Origin: Sipunculus nudus
Taxonomy: Eukaryota > Annelida > Sipuncula > Golfingiida > Sipunculidae
Assembly (NCBI GenBank): GCA_026874595.1
Contig: CM049314.1
Coordinates: 11,898,729-11,962,728 of the forward strand
Direction: 5' to 3'
DNA length: 64,000 bases
A program made the position numbers and the translations under genes. Position 1 is the first letter of the stretch. Every line of letters begins with the position of its first letter. The notes beneath the pieces are model-generated. The model searched no databases and was not told where the DNA came from. It saw nothing but the letters and a program-made list of their open reading frames with translations. Below, in pieces: positions 33,011-46,021 of the stretch.

Positions 33011-36000
33011 AGGCTCGTTGGATTGTCATCAAAAATGTTGTGCCTGTGGGTCTTGATGAACTTAAGCTAATATGCATGAACAATGATGCCACCTATCTTA
33101 ATGAGTTGTCTGTGCAAGGACATATTATCAACATGTCAGTCGGCTGAGCGTCATGACCAATGGGTCACTTGTTGTATGTAATCGTGAAAATGGGTGCTTC
33201 TAGGAGCCCTACAGAAGGGTTCCTCGTGGAGCCTTTTGTTCATGCAAGGGTTCTGATATAGTCATAAATATGATGCAATGGCAGGATGTTAGATTAAATG
33301 GACACTCCTTTTATTTTGCATTCATATTGAATTACGATCTATTTCTGAGGGTGTGGTTTATGATTAATCAAACATAAGAATATATGGTATTTGTTAACTG
33401 GTAAATTACATTAAATTCTCGGAAATGATTTCATAATTTAAAAAAAAAAAAAATGGGAACATTTGGATAATGTAGCTGGAAAACATTTGGGGAAAATTGC
33501 AGTATATATCAGTGAAATTATCTAAGTATCTGTTTTAATGACTTTATGACAATTTATATAGTATGGAGAGGTTGTTCTTGTGTTTTTCTCTATTTTGCTT
33601 TTTTTTTAAAAAAAGGTCAACAAATATAACAAGCGACAACATGAGTTCATTATAAAATATCTTTAATTGAAAAACATTTTAAAAATACTCCTTAAAATAA
33701 TTCATTAAAGTTCACCATGGTACAACCACTTCAATCACGTGTCTGTCAGATCAAATTCCATGTTGACTGTCCTTCTAGACACTATTCATATACCTGGAGC
33801 CCCAGAGACATTTACAACTGTTTGTCTTCCGTGGGTCTGCTAGTGTCCATACATGTGCGTAGAGAAATTCAACAGTGTTTTTAAGTCCCTCAGGATATTA
33901 TTAGATCCCCAAAACAAAACAGTGTCCTATGACACAACAGAGAGCGATTGCAGCAATCAATATTGTGTGTTCATCCACAACGTTGTGAGGGGTCCTTTAA
34001 GCGGTCATGGTATTTCCAGGCTAGGAATCTTTGAAGACGACACATGGTGTAAGTTTTGCGTCATCTTGTAGAAGAATGAAAACATATTAACTAAACAATC
34101 TCCACATTTCAAATTAAGGACGCGTTAATTCCTGTGATTTACTTCTCATCTTTTACCCACCACAGAAGTGAGGTTCATGGCTTGACTCGGCTTGTAAAAT
34201 GTCGGCTGGCTTAAACTGACCTGAAAGCCTATTCATTTGACGAAATTACAAAGTTACATTTAAACAAGTTACGTGTGACATATTACATCTATTTTACATC
34301 AAGTCTGGTTATATATCTGATATAAAGTTTATTTTGGTGGTTTTATAAGCCAACGATTATATTTTTAAGGGTGTCAGGTTTGACCATGTATTATAATGCG
34401 GAAACTTCCAATTTGTCAGTCAGCATCAAAATCAATAAAACTTACTTTGTATTAGTCTGCACATGTTTCGAGCATGGTTCATTGTAAAATATTTATCTTT
34501 TTGCACAATGTTTTCGCAAGCCGAAATAAGCTGCAAAAATGGGCTCACTTCGGCTTACTGAAATATCGGCGGCGCCTCTTAATAAACTCGGCTCGGATTG
34601 ATGCGCATAATCGCCAGGCTCTAGAACAACATTAAATAATCATTCATTTTAAAGTTTTCTTGACGCTATCAATTCAAATTTAATCGAAACTTTTAGATAT
34701 TTGATGAAATAAAAGACATAATTAATCTACTGCCACATACATTTACCAGATTCAGGGTAAACAGGTGTTCATCTTTCTCTGAGAAGAGCCTTGGCAGTAA
34801 AATTGCCGCAGCACTGATGGTCAGCTCCGTAAAGAACAACAGTTTATTTACTTCAGTCTTTGAAAGGGGGAAACGTTAAGGTTATCAGAATACAATTTCA
34901 TATAGTATCTCATCTAAGGGTCCGATTATGAGAAACGTTGACACTTAGGCCTATATAAAACCTGAAAAAAGTTTAACTACATCCATGTATTATTACCCAA
35001 ACGGTAAAAGGTGTATATTGTTGTATAAGGAGTCAAACCTGAGCCACATTAAAAAAAAGTTGGTCTACAGATAATAAGGCATTTTTTTATGATTTATGAC
35101 ACAATTACAACGCTGAAACAGGTAATTCTTTCTGGTCTCTATTTAAGTCGTTCCAATGGACGCGCCCATCGTGTACCCGTCTGCTGACACTTGTCCATAG
35201 TGACCAGGATCTTGGTAATAGGATGCGCCTAGTTAAGAAAATAAAGTAATGATATACAAGGCAAGGGACCCTCTATCGCCAAGCAGGGAGAACTTTGTTT
35301 TCTTTATCACGTAATGTGAAATGCTGTTTTTATACTTATAACACATTATAAAATGCTCCATAAGAAAAAATTATAATAATTATAATAATTAATAATAAAT
35401 ATAAAATTATTAGAATCAATACTTTTTTTTCACAAGTTCTATGTTGAAATATATGCATGCCTCTGTGATTTGGGTTTTTGTCTTCTATATATAACAAGGA
35501 AAATAAAAGAACCCGTGTCAGAACAATAAGTTTTCCAACGCAGGCATAGTGTTGTCATGGTAACATTAAATCTGCACAGCTGTTGCGGAGGCGTGTATTT
35601 TTGCGACATAAATAATGGGTTTGAGCTTGTTCTTTGACGTATTTTTTGTACACACGGCTGCCGCTGTTGATCATACTACCTGCTTTTCTCGTACCACGAG
35701 GGATCACCGGGTCACATAAAAGAGCAATTTGTCTACATGCAGTACGGCGGGAACTCGTCGGTGCACGGTCATATCCAAAATGTTCACATATTGTACCTTG
35801 CGCGAACGACCTTCCCACTGTATATAACATAATAAAAAGATGGTATGTATATTTAGCAAATATCCACATACTTTGCCTTCCATGTTGTATGAGACCTGAT
35901 GACTGACTGGAATAATGCACCCTTATTATAATATTAATGCTGGCGATGATGACCCGATGACACGATGATAATAAGTACTGCAACTACCACTACTGGCACT

Positions 36001-39000
36001 TCTAATTTTAACGATGTTAGTTTATCTATATACATTTAAACCAACAATAATTATTTAAACAGCAGAACTTCGTGTTTGCATTTTGTTTAACCGACAAAAC
36101 AATCACGACAAAACAATCACAAGATGTAAAAATGAGACATAGGACATAACTTAATTTATAGAAATAACAATTTTTATATATATTCGTTAATTATAGGTCC
36201 CATTTGTAGTGATCATAGAAGCGTTTTTATTACTACGGAACAAAATATCTATGCAGGAATGAGCTCCTTATGAACCGAGATAATTCTTGTTTATCAATCA
36301 AGATACTTCTTATCATGTGACTTTCGCATACATGGAGCTGTGCTATACAATACATAAAATATCACGCATATACATTATCATGCATTTTCAATATTATAAT
36401 GAACAATATAATCAAAGTGACCGGTCCATTAAACTGCCGATGGAAATTAACCACATAATCATTAAATTATTAAATTGATCATTGCTTCGACCCAAAATCA
36501 AATAGTTCAGAAAAGGAACGATTATGGAAATTGTAGCTATTAAAAAAAGCTCCTCTGTAACTACACAGAGTTAGCACACAGGTAGGCACACACACTCACG
36601 CACAAAGGCATTGTCGTCGCCGGTTCTAAAATAACAGTAACTGCTGCAGGTGTTTCCCCTACTTCTGCTGCCCTCGTTAGAACAACTCTGATATCGAGTG
36701 TTGAAGGTTTTGTATTTTTTTCTACCCGGAAAAGATCAGAATGATTGAGAGCCTGACTCCACGTGTTGTTTCGTGGCAGCACTCAGAAATCAAGGGGAAA
36801 GGTTGACTTCTGTTGTACTTCTCTGAAATACCCTCCATAAACTAATTATTTGATTTGATCAAAACTGATTATCAACAAAATGATCCGCGAGACTTGACAT
36901 CTATTGATATTTATAGCTGATAATTTATTGGCTGATTAAGAAAAGTTAGATATCTTTGTCCATTGGTAACAACGTTTCCGGTATCATCCGAGCGTTTGTG
37001 AATGTCTTCACAGTAAAGCGTGCCCACGCCGCTTTGAAACCGGCACGTGAGATACCTGGCCAGCATGCACTGGGAGGCATGCTGTGAGGCTCTCTCGACT
37101 AAACACAACCGATTGCAAATTATCTGATGTTTCACTCAAAGCAGCACACAGGCTGTAAAAGCATTAACTGAGGCTGCCCCTGGCTGGAGCAAGATGCTGT
37201 GATTTTATGAGGAGGTAGACCACCGGATTAGCCTACAAAGCAAGCACGTAAGTGCCACCTTTAGTTGATATGTCTCGGATGGCTAGTTATATAATATTTC
37301 TAGAACTTCGGACTATTAACACATGTTTCCACATAAATTACTCAACCGCCAGCTGTGGCTTCTTCCTTGTCACTGAACAAAGTAACGTACACCACATTTA
37401 TGTTATTTGTACATGCCTGAAATGATGTAGTATATATACAGGTAGTAAGTGTGAACGTACTACACGTTGTGCACATGTTAGATCTCTTTTAAAGGTTATG
37501 GTAAGGTCTGACTAATTTAAATGTAGTGACTCCTGGATAACATTGTAAGTTCCATCATGGTAAGTACATGGTAAGAATCATAAAAGCCTCTCAGTTTATC
37601 GGTTAATAATGGTACTATTTAGCTTAAGTAAACTTAACAGTGACAAAGCGATATCTTGTTCTTTTAACGTCTTTCTTCGTTTCTGTCTTTGTCTCGGTTA
37701 GCTTTTAAACAGCGATCTTTCCCAGCAACCAGTTGGTTGGAGAGACCTTTCTTTGCGGGCTTGCAATATTATCTTAATATTTTTTTATGAATTGTCTTGA
37801 ACAAGCCAATTGAATAGCACCTGAACAGCAATCGGAATGTTTGGGATTTTACTTTGTCAGACAAGCTGTCTTTTCACAAAAGTAAGTTAGCTTTTTTTAG
37901 AGTGGCATGTGCACATGTTCATCATGCTATATTTCTTACTAAGCGTGTAATTATAGCTGCCTCTCAATGTGATATATTCATTATAATTTGTTGCAGGTTT
38001 AGGCCTATCTGCTGTTCCATGTTTTAGGGTAATAGCTGTAAATAAATGAGAGTTTTTAATCTTATGTCAGAAGAGGCATCCCGCGTTTAAAACCACGCGC
38101 ATATACAATAAGTTTAGTGTTGTTTGCTTCAGTTATAATAGAAAATAAAGGGGAAATCAGACCAAATATTATGTAAAGCATTTTTTTTATTTATGCAGGA
38201 AAAATTTATGTTTCGCAATTTTGGAATACCTGTCATTCAAGCACAGTTTTTAATCGGCAAATTATTCTTGTCACTGTCACTGGTCATTAATCATATATCT
38301 CAGGTATTCGTGGAATTAAAAACCAAAGATCACAAGATAACAAGTTCTGAGCCTTCGCCAATTTCCGGCATTTATGGCACACAGGCACGGGGTACATGCA
38401 CAGATTATGTAACAAATATCACTGAGATATTAACAAGATTACTCAGCGAAAACATCTAGCAGAAACAATTATATGTTTGTCAAATACCCTGACAACTGAA
38501 TCATGTGACCACATTTTTACTGGGCCCGCTCACTACGTTACTGACATGCCTTCCTGGCGTGCAAATTTGCCATGGTGATGAATGTATAAAGAAACTCCTT
38601 TCCACGGGTGGGTAGACCTTGAGTTACATACTCGGTGTGTTAAGTGATACTTTCAGCCTTTCATCTTCAGACTCATTAATATTTTACTTAAATCAATTTG
38701 GCTGGCTTTACTGGTAAATAAGATTTGAAACATGGATATTTATTTAAATGTTCTTCTTTATTTGGATTCCTTATTCTCATATTATACTTAGCTTCCCGTG
38801 GTTTTGTCCAATGGCCAAGATTTGGCCTCACAAATATTAGCATGCATAACACATAACAGGGGCGGATAGAGGATTTCAGAAGTAGGGGTGGGGGTGGGGG
38901 CGCAGCCAGGTGAACAGGTATGGCGGGAATGCCAGTAGACTTTATACATAACTATCGCATGTAGAAATAGGGAAATAGATTGCAAAATGGAAATCGGACA

Positions 39001-39684
39001 TTCTTTTTATGTATTCAGTGTGAATTTTACTATATTTTAGGGCATGTTACATTATGTTTATATCGAGGGGGGGGGGGGCTAATTCTACCCCCGCATTATG
39101 TAACATTTTAATGGACTATTTAGGGCAGAGGGACAACAGACAGGGTTACAGTCAGAGCCATCCACTGTACAATTCAAAGATGCACCTTGCAAGTAAATAC
39201 AGATATAGGCTTGTAACTCCTTGATGGAGCTTACCCTCCATTACAGTTTCTCCATTTATTGATGAAAATTTAATTATATCAACATCGTATTGCTCTGTTG
39301 CAACTTGGCTAGTGGACATGGTTCCTCATTTCAGCTTACACGCATGCGACTTAGAAACGTCTGAATGGTATTTCCGCTATATCATTGCAAGAAACCTTCA
39401 AAAACTCTTATTGTGTATACAGCTTTTCATGTCCAAGGCACTCAAAGAAATCAATGTGTAGTCGACATTTGTTATGCCTCAACACCTGTCCATGCATTGT
39501 ACTACAGACAGCTATACCTTTGAGTTATCTGCTATGTCAGACTTCCTCTTCAAGGTAGAGTACTTGCTTGTAAAATAGCATTTCTCTTTATATAACAGTG
39601 CAGTATATATCCGCAGTGCAGAACTTGACGGAAAGCAAAAGAAGCTTAAGAAAATTCATCGGAATTTTCAATATTGGCTTTATT
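33011..39684. other. Long stretch without recognisable genes
   Basis: I examined the open frames (for example 33853-34071, 35555-35983, 36561-36782, 38193-38459). None shows a domain, a convincing splice-exon pattern or a conserved motif. There are A and T homopolymers (33442, 33600, 38177), an AT-rich block at 35360-35410 and a G tract at 39065-39077. GGGGCGGATAGAGGATTT (38859-38876) resembles a repeat end also seen at 60438. Host exons too short to recognise by eye cannot be excluded. Confidence 0.4.
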
Positions 39685-40145
39685 AAAGGGACCTTTTCCA
39701 ATATCTGACGTCTATTAACTGAAAATAATCCCTTGAATCTTTAATAGAAATATGCAGAAAACGCAAATACCACCGCACACAGGCTGTTCGTTTTGTTTTA
39801 TATCCACATGTTCATCTTTTGTGGGGGTTCCGCCAGAATAGTCCAAATATATCCAACAAGGACATCTGGCGGCAAGTCAGAGTATTGCGAAAAGCGTTTT
39901 ACAACTAGTGACCTTTCAACTTTCGCACAAGTGCAACTCATCACCGTGGGTAACTTATTTTTTTTTTTAATTTCGGCGCATGTGCCATTTTTACTGAAAG
40001 CTTGCATAGATAGCTCATACATCAGTCACAGACGTGTTATAAGAATCTGGCTTAACTGTAACTTACCGCATTTTTTAAATGTGTACACAGAGTAAGCCAG
40101 AAATCACATAATATCTCCAGAAAATGTAGACGAAAAGCTTGGTTT
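39685..40145 (+). repeat. Unnamed dispersed repeat, copy A
   Basis: This matches 58854-59305 across its length and, more weakly, 47745-48255. Shared words include TCCAATATCTGACGTCTAT, CACACAGGCTGTTCGTTTTG, ATCCAACAAGGACATCTGGC, CAAGTCAGAGTATTGCGAA, ACAACTAGTGACCT and CAGAAATCAC. No inverted ends, tRNA boxes or protein domain were found. Confidence 0.8.
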
Positions 40146-41625
40146 GATATATCTGTATATCACGGTCTCCTGGCTGTAAATTATCTGCGACATACCTGTA
40201 TGTACAGAACAAAGAATTCCAGAAGAAAGGAGGTAATGGTTTTCCCCAGTGACTGATTATGACATGCCTGAGTAGCGCGAGTTTGCCAGGATCCAGTTTC
40301 TAGGGAAAGAGTTGCCAAGAGAGTAAGTTGCTGATGTTCTTGCGATATGACAAAATGCTAAAAATGACAGCCCTGTATCATGAGTGATTCATTCCATTGA
40401 CTTTACATTTAACGCATACACAATTATCACTCTTTAGGTTATTTATTAATAAAATATGAAAAATGTTCTGTCATATCTGAATACCTGATTTTTGCACACA
40501 GAACACAAGAATCAACTAGATATCTGCATTCTAAGGAACGCAGGCCTCGGGATGCTCCTAAAACTATGTTTGCATTCACTTATTCGGCCCATATTCGTAC
40601 ATAGGTGACTTATTGTGAATCCGGATGATGTGTCGGTTCCACACCAAAATCTGATCCCATTATTCATTGACCCATTACCGTAATCCCCTGAAAATTTCAC
40701 GAGATTCCGTTCATGATTGCATGATATATCATATGTTGTGAAGAAACACAAAAAAAAAAAAACGCTCACAGACGAAGGGATGAACGAACACCCTGCTGGC
40801 GGAGGGAATTACCGTGTAGTGGATGATGTTATCTAAGACTGTCAAAAAACATTATGCGGATGGTTAACATTTCACAGTTAACATCCCAGGAGAGGACTAC
40901 CCTGTGGTAAATCTGTATTGATATTAATTCCTGTGATTAATGTGCTGCAATATTTCCCACGGCAAAAGAGTCTTAGGAAGGTCAATAGCGGAATCACCTC
41001 ATGTTTACTTCTACCAGTCATTGAAGAGGGAACTGTTAAGGCGAGGTCTCTAGAGTGGAAGAAGGCTCAGGGTAAACACAAGAAACAGCAGCTTTAGTCT
41101 GTCGTTTTTATTCTTTAAACTAAATGCAGCTGTTTAACAGTACGTATGTGTACCTGTTCAGATATTTAGGGGACCTACGGGAGAAAGAGAGAGAGAATTT
41201 AAACTCTGCCCCTGCTCCCAAAGAAATCAATGTCCAGGAAGTAAGCTCTTGTTGTAAACCAGAAGCCGCCGTCTGACAGCTGTCAGTGTTTTTGGGTTTA
41301 GATACCACAATTAATAAAACAGCTATTATATGTGAGGTAGTTTCCTTGCTATGAAGCGAAATGTCCAGGAATCACGCTCTTGAATTAACTTGTTTACTGG
41401 CGTATGTCAACATCAGTACCAACAAAACGCTGACTGTCACGACCCCTTATCCTAGTGTGTCCATTTTCCCTATCATTAGTATAATGTATAATTTCCCTTG
41501 TTGTACGGTTCATCGTTTGCATATCTATCATGAACGTTTTCTTGGCTTCATGCAAAAATAGTTCAGTCTTGCCTCCATATGATTTTAAAGCAGGATGGGC
41601 AATAACAACCATCTTTTCTTATATT
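40146..41625. other. No gene recognised
   Basis: The frames at 40512-40769 and 41120-41308 have no motifs. Nothing further can be supported. Confidence 0.35.
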
Positions 41626-41855
41626 AAGAACAGCTGAATGGTAAAACGCTTGGCTCTCTCCCCTGGCGACCCGGGTTCGATCCCCGGCGTGACTTTGAGA
41701 GTGGGTTGTAGTTGCCCGTCCAAGGCCGGTGATTTTCTCCGGGTACTCCGCTTTCCCCACCCCTGCAGACTACCGAACGCCATCATCGGAGCCATGGAGA
41801 GTGCCTCGATTAGTTATAATAACTAGTTGTACAATCCATGTAAAATAAATAAGTT
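41626..41855 (+). mobile_element. tRNA-derived SINE of a second family
   Basis: The tRNA-like head has a weak A-box region (GCTGAATGGTAAAACGC, about 41633) and a perfect B-box GGTTCGATCCC (41674-41684). Its body contains TTTTCTCCGGGTACTCCGCT and TTCCCCACCCCTGCAG, a conserved SINE body I recognise from invertebrate genomes. It ends in an AAATAAATAA-type tail (about 41841-41852). No protein. It is different from the SINE at 6782 and 15274. Confidence 0.8.
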
Positions 41856-42135
41856 TATATTTTTTTTATTATCCGAAATGATATATCATGGGAAATAAAT
41901 TTAATTAAATATGAGCTTTATTAGCCTTTAGTTATAATAATGTTTGTCATGCGTATACCTTGCATATTATTCATCAGCCTATTATTACTTCATTATTCAT
42001 AGATAGACTTGTAAGGTGATTATCATATCTGAAGACCATTTATTATACACAATAATTATACGAGATCGGTCCAGGCAACTCTTAACTGTATAGGTGACTA
42101 CTAGCTGATTCGAAGATGAATATATAGAGATGATT

Positions 42136-42140
<5 letters not shown>

Positions 42141-42189
<49 letters not shown>

Positions 42190-42253
42190 ATTTCTGGAAT
42201 TCCAGTGAATTGTAAAACCGATGCAGATGCATCTAATACCATTAAATTGCATG

Positions 42254-42316
<63 letters not shown>
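42141..42316. repeat. Two TA microsatellites around a 72-bp spacer
   Basis: TA repeats at about 42140-42186 and 42258-42316 are separated by unique sequence. The open frame across them is simple sequence. Confidence 0.92.
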
Positions 42317-42319
<3 letters not shown>

Positions 42320-43475
42320 CAGACGATATATCCTGTTTCTGTCGTGTAATGGACTCAACTGTGAAACGCTTACGCTCGTCAGTAGAAATGTATCCCTAAC
42401 TGGTTTATTTCAATTTTGAAACCAGATAATAATCAAATTTTGGAAAACATACTTATCCTTATGTAAGCCAAATATAATATATCATTTACAGTCTTACCCT
42501 TAAGATCCGACATATGATAGATAATATTAATAACATGTGCGTGTATGCACTGAAATTTATAATTATAGTATTCACTATATACGGGATCTTAAAGGCTTTA
42601 CAACAGTAGCTTTGACACATCCTAAATTTGGCCAAGATGTAGACATGAAAACTGCAACTCGAGGAAAAAAAAACAGAAATACAGAGCTAATAATGATAGC
42701 CTTTGACTGTTAACATAACATTTAATTTTGCTTAATCACTGGACATAGCATCCCAGAAGTAATAAACGCCTTTGCTAAAACACAATGAAGTATTGACAGC
42801 TGTGAACTTTTTTTCTGTAACTACGATATGCTCCTCATCCGGGATTAGATAGCTGTGTATCATTTTCTCTACCGTAGACTACCGTCCGTTTAAACCCTCC
42901 ATCTTTGTCGTTTTCTTTTTGTCAGGAAAACTTATGTTAGTTATATTTCGAGGAAGAAATGATAATTTAACGTAGAATACTAATGGACCTAATGAGCAAC
43001 GAGAAAATTAATAAACACCTACCTTACACAATATTTAAGAAACAGAATGATTTTTAAAATGTAAGAGACCAGTCTACATTTTACAACACTTGTAATCAGC
43101 ACTCGTTATTGTGGTAACACGCAAAACAGCATTATAGGCAGCGTCTGATTAGATGACGTCATATATAAACACTGAAACACGTGACAAGTTACCTATGCAG
43201 AGACACATCTGATGAGTCAGACCATTGGAAAAAAGTCAACAAAGTGAAACAGAGTAATGATATATTTTTTAAAGTTTTCGTCCGCACTTCATGATATAGC
43301 TCTCTGAAAAATTACTGAAAAACATAACTTTATATAAAAAGTCAGGGGGACACAATTTGCTGGAACAGATTTTAGTATACGTGCGATGCAGTGGGAGAAT
43401 TTTGGTGTCTATACAATGTACCGAAATCAACGGATTCAAGATCGGTCATTTCTTTTCAGTACAGTTAAAAAAAAA
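42317..43475. other. No gene recognised; CRE-like and TATA-like words
   Basis: TGACGTCA (43154-43161) is directly followed by TATATAAA (43162-43169), with CACGTG about 10 bases on (43178-43183). The arrangement resembles a small core promoter, but no downstream reading frame is recognised, so it is only a candidate. Confidence 0.3.
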
Positions 43476-43583
43476 GCTTTTCTAGGGAAGCGGTTGGTTT
43501 GCCGGACTTGTACGCCACCGACCTTGGTTCGACTCCCGGATCGGCCCAGGATTTTACCCCTCAACATTTTGTCTACGTAACAA
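43476..43583 (+). repeat. tRNA-like repeat, left copy
   Basis: An A-box-like TAGGGAAGCGG (43483-43493) and a perfect B-box GGTTCGACTCC (43526-43536) lie in a 108-bp unit ending GTCTACGTAACAA. It is about 90% the same as 43753-43862. The T arm folds (CTTGG/CTCCCGG region) but the acceptor stem does not, so it is not an intact tRNA. It sits 1 bp before a primer-binding-site-like sequence. Confidence 0.75.
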
Positions 43584-43584
43584 A

Positions 43585-43598
43585 TGGGGGCTCGTCCG
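43585..43598 (+). promoter_or_regulatory. tRNA-Pro-type primer binding site match
   Basis: TGGGGGCTCGTCCG equals the first 14 of 18 bases of the proline-tRNA primer binding site used by many retroviruses and some LTR retroelements; the last four differ. It follows GTAACAA, so the left tRNA-like repeat occupies the position of an LTR. Possibly coincidental. Confidence 0.45.
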
Positions 43599-43752
43599 AC
43601 GTGACGGTTAACTTTGTGGCCAAAGGAATAAGCTCACCAAAGTGTGACTCCTGGGATAATTAGTCTTGTTCTGATAGCAGAACGCTCTTAGGATGGGGTG
43701 TGTTACGGGGTGACTTAAAAGCGGACCGAACTGTCTCGTTTGTGATTCGAAG

Positions 43753-43862
43753 CTTGCTTTGCTAGCCAAGCGGTTGGTTCGCCGGACTTGTACACCACCG
43801 ACCTGGGTTCGACTCCCGGATCGGTCCAGGATTTTCCCCTCATTTATTTGTCTTCATAACAA
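43753..43862 (+). repeat. tRNA-like repeat, right copy
   Basis: A perfect A-box TAGCCAAGCGG (43763-43773) and a perfect B-box GGTTCGACTCC (43806-43816), ending GTCTTCATAACAA. It lies 278 bp downstream of the left copy in the same orientation. Either the pair are two SINE copies or they are short terminal repeats of a miniature element. Confidence 0.75.
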
Positions 43863-44674
43863 TATGCACATACACACGTTGTTTCAATGTTTCCATGGCG
43901 CCACATGGACGGCATAATATATTTATCATGTGCACAGCTCTTTTCAACCGGCTGGAAGTTCAAACGCCATGCATCATGCAGCAAACCTTTGGCAACTTAA
44001 AGCGGTCCATGAATTTTTAAAACTCGCACAATACTAGTTGCCACGAGAGAATAAACCTGGCCTTTTATTTATCATAAAGCTTTTAGTATGCATGTAAAAT
44101 AACACAAACACAGCATTCTAGACTACAAAATTCATGGATTTCCAGTATCTTCCTGTAATTAATATTTTCTTACAATATTTTTATGGTAAAGTTAATATGA
44201 ACTTTGTCATACAGAGATCTCGTGTAAAACAAATTATAAAAAATGGAAAGGTATTTTTTCTCCCTCTTCTTTTAAATATGTCCGAGGATTTAACAAACCG
44301 AGTCTTTAGGATGAATGACAAAATATTCAAAATTTTGATCGGGCAAGCTATAGTATAAACATGTAATAACTTTATCAAATATTCTACAGCATGCATGGCC
44401 GCACTGTTCCAGAAAGAGGATACCCTAATTCGGACTTTATATTTAATCATCACCGCCCCACTTTTCAGAATATAATATTATAATATTGCAAATGAAATAT
44501 ATTAATAAATTGAATTAAAGACTTTGAATTCATTTCCTAAAAAAATGTTATATCTAAACCTTGCTTTGAATATATATATATATTACAACAACTTATTTTC
44601 AATTACAATATTATAATTAATTAAAATATAATTAACATTGGTATGTTTATATATATATTTATATATATATAATT

Positions 44675-44709
<35 letters not shown>

Positions 44710-45051
44710 TATATAGCTGAATATGTCACTCAGAGACGCTGAAAAAGGTATATATATGTGTGTGTGTATATATAAATACACAAAGTCATCCCCACCCCCC
44801 GGAAGAAAAATTGACGCCACTGATCAGACGTATCTTTAGACTCATCCTGTCATATTAATTAATCATAAGTGGCCAGACCCTGGTAGCTAAACAAAATAAG
44901 TGCATTAGGGGTCTCTCAGTGTAAACGGCCATAATCAAGTGTGCTCTAAATTATGCATCAGTTACGTGCTTTGACTTAATAATGAAAGAGAATTTGATGC
45001 TTATCATATTCGTTCGGGAATGAAAATGTTAACCATTGCCTAGAATGCATG
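43863..45051. other. No gene recognised; AT-rich core
   Basis: TA-rich simple sequence occupies about 44567-44715 and a TG/TA run lies at 44751-44773. The frames at 44134-44358 and 44181-44453 lack motifs. Confidence 0.5.
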
Positions 45052-45088
45052 AGAGAGAGAGAGATAGGGAGAGAGAGAGAGAGAGAGT
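45052..45088. repeat. GA microsatellite
   Basis: A GAGAGAGA run with one interruption (TAGG). Confidence 0.95.
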
Positions 45089-45144
45089 ATAGGTATAGTA
45101 TACAGTATACAACATAGCTTACGTTGTAGTACATGTATAACCAC

Positions 45145-45689
45145 TACAGGGCCCTGCGCGGGGCGGGTTTTGACCCGCAGCCCGCGGAAACCCGCGGGCC
45201 CGCGAGGATCCTTGCAATGGATTCTGTGCGTTGCCAGGTGAAGTCTGCATGTTAGATCGCTTCCATAGTCTCTCTCTTACTCACGTAGGACCGGGTTACA
45301 TTCCAGAATTTGTGAAATAAAGTCTGTGCGGGGCGGGAGGCGGGTTAACAAGCTAATCTGGCAGTTCAGTAAGACACGCAATAAAAAATTGTAACAAATT
45401 CCTTAAAATACACTGATAATTAATCGGTGTGCAAATTGTACCATGGAAATATAAATGTGAACAAATTTAAATTTAATCCTTGTATAATTTACGATGCGAA
45501 CTCTTATTTTTGTAACAAACACTATGCAAATGTTTCCTTTATAGGTATACAGTCAGTAATGACAAATCATAGTTACTGCGGGGCGGGGCGGGCTGATTTT
45601 TTTTTCTTTGAGTGGGGGGCGGTCTGCGGGCTGACAGTCCATGACGCGGAGGGGTGCGGAATCAATTTTTCGGCCCGCGCAGGGCCCTA
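45145..45689. mobile_element. GC-rich inverted-repeat element (hAT-like MITE)
   Basis: The left end (TA)CAGGGCCCTGCGCGGGGC and the right end GCCCGCGCAGGGCCCTA are inverted repeats of about 16-18 bp. Candidate 8-bp duplications ATAACCAC (45137-45144) and ATAAGCAC (45690-45697) differ at one base. The element is rich in GCGGGGCGGG and CCCGC words, in strong contrast to its AT-rich surroundings. No transposase. The 8-bp duplication and YAGGGCCCTG end favour hAT. Confidence 0.7.
45231..45288. repeat. 58-bp segment shared with the sequence just outside the element
   Basis: TTGCCAGGTGAAGTCTG..TTAGATCGCTTCCAT, then GTCTCTCTCTTACTCACGTAG, recurs at 45731-45784 with a 4-bp gap and one change. One copy is inside the GC-rich element; the other is 34 bp past its right target duplication. 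Confidence 0.9.
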
Positions 45690-45730
45690 ATAAGCACAGA
45701 GTGACGCACATATATTTAGGTCCTACACGT

Positions 45731-45784
45731 TTGCCAGGTGAAGTCTGTTAGATCGCTTCCATGGTCTCTCTCTTACTCACGTAG
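45731..45784. repeat. Outer copy of the 58-bp segment
   Basis: Partner of 45231-45288, lacking the CATG tetramer. Same orientation. Confidence 0.9.
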
Positions 45785-45974
45785 TGACACACGCGCGCAT
45801 CCCGCAATATACTCACAGAAGCACACATACATAAATACCCATGTCATGTATGCCAGTCCGACAGCGAGATATCTCTAAAACGTGTATTCCAGGTTATGTC
45901 TATATTAATGAGACTCTAAGATCTCCATCTCTTTCTTTCTCTCTCATACATACACAGAGACACACACACATACG

Positions 45975-45978
<4 letters not shown>

Positions 45979-46020
<42 letters not shown>
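45979..46020. repeat. TA microsatellite
   Basis: TA dinucleotides preceded by CA-rich sequence from about 45955. Confidence 0.95.

Positions 46021-46021
<1 letters not shown>

Noticed and set aside
35555-35983. 142-codon minus-strand frame as a host gene
   Set aside because: No recognised domain, unusual composition and an overlapping sense frame on the other strand. Nothing supports coding.
41628-41700. Possible functional tRNA gene
   Set aside because: The B-box is perfect but the A-box is weak and a SINE body follows, so it is tRNA-derived rather than a tRNA.
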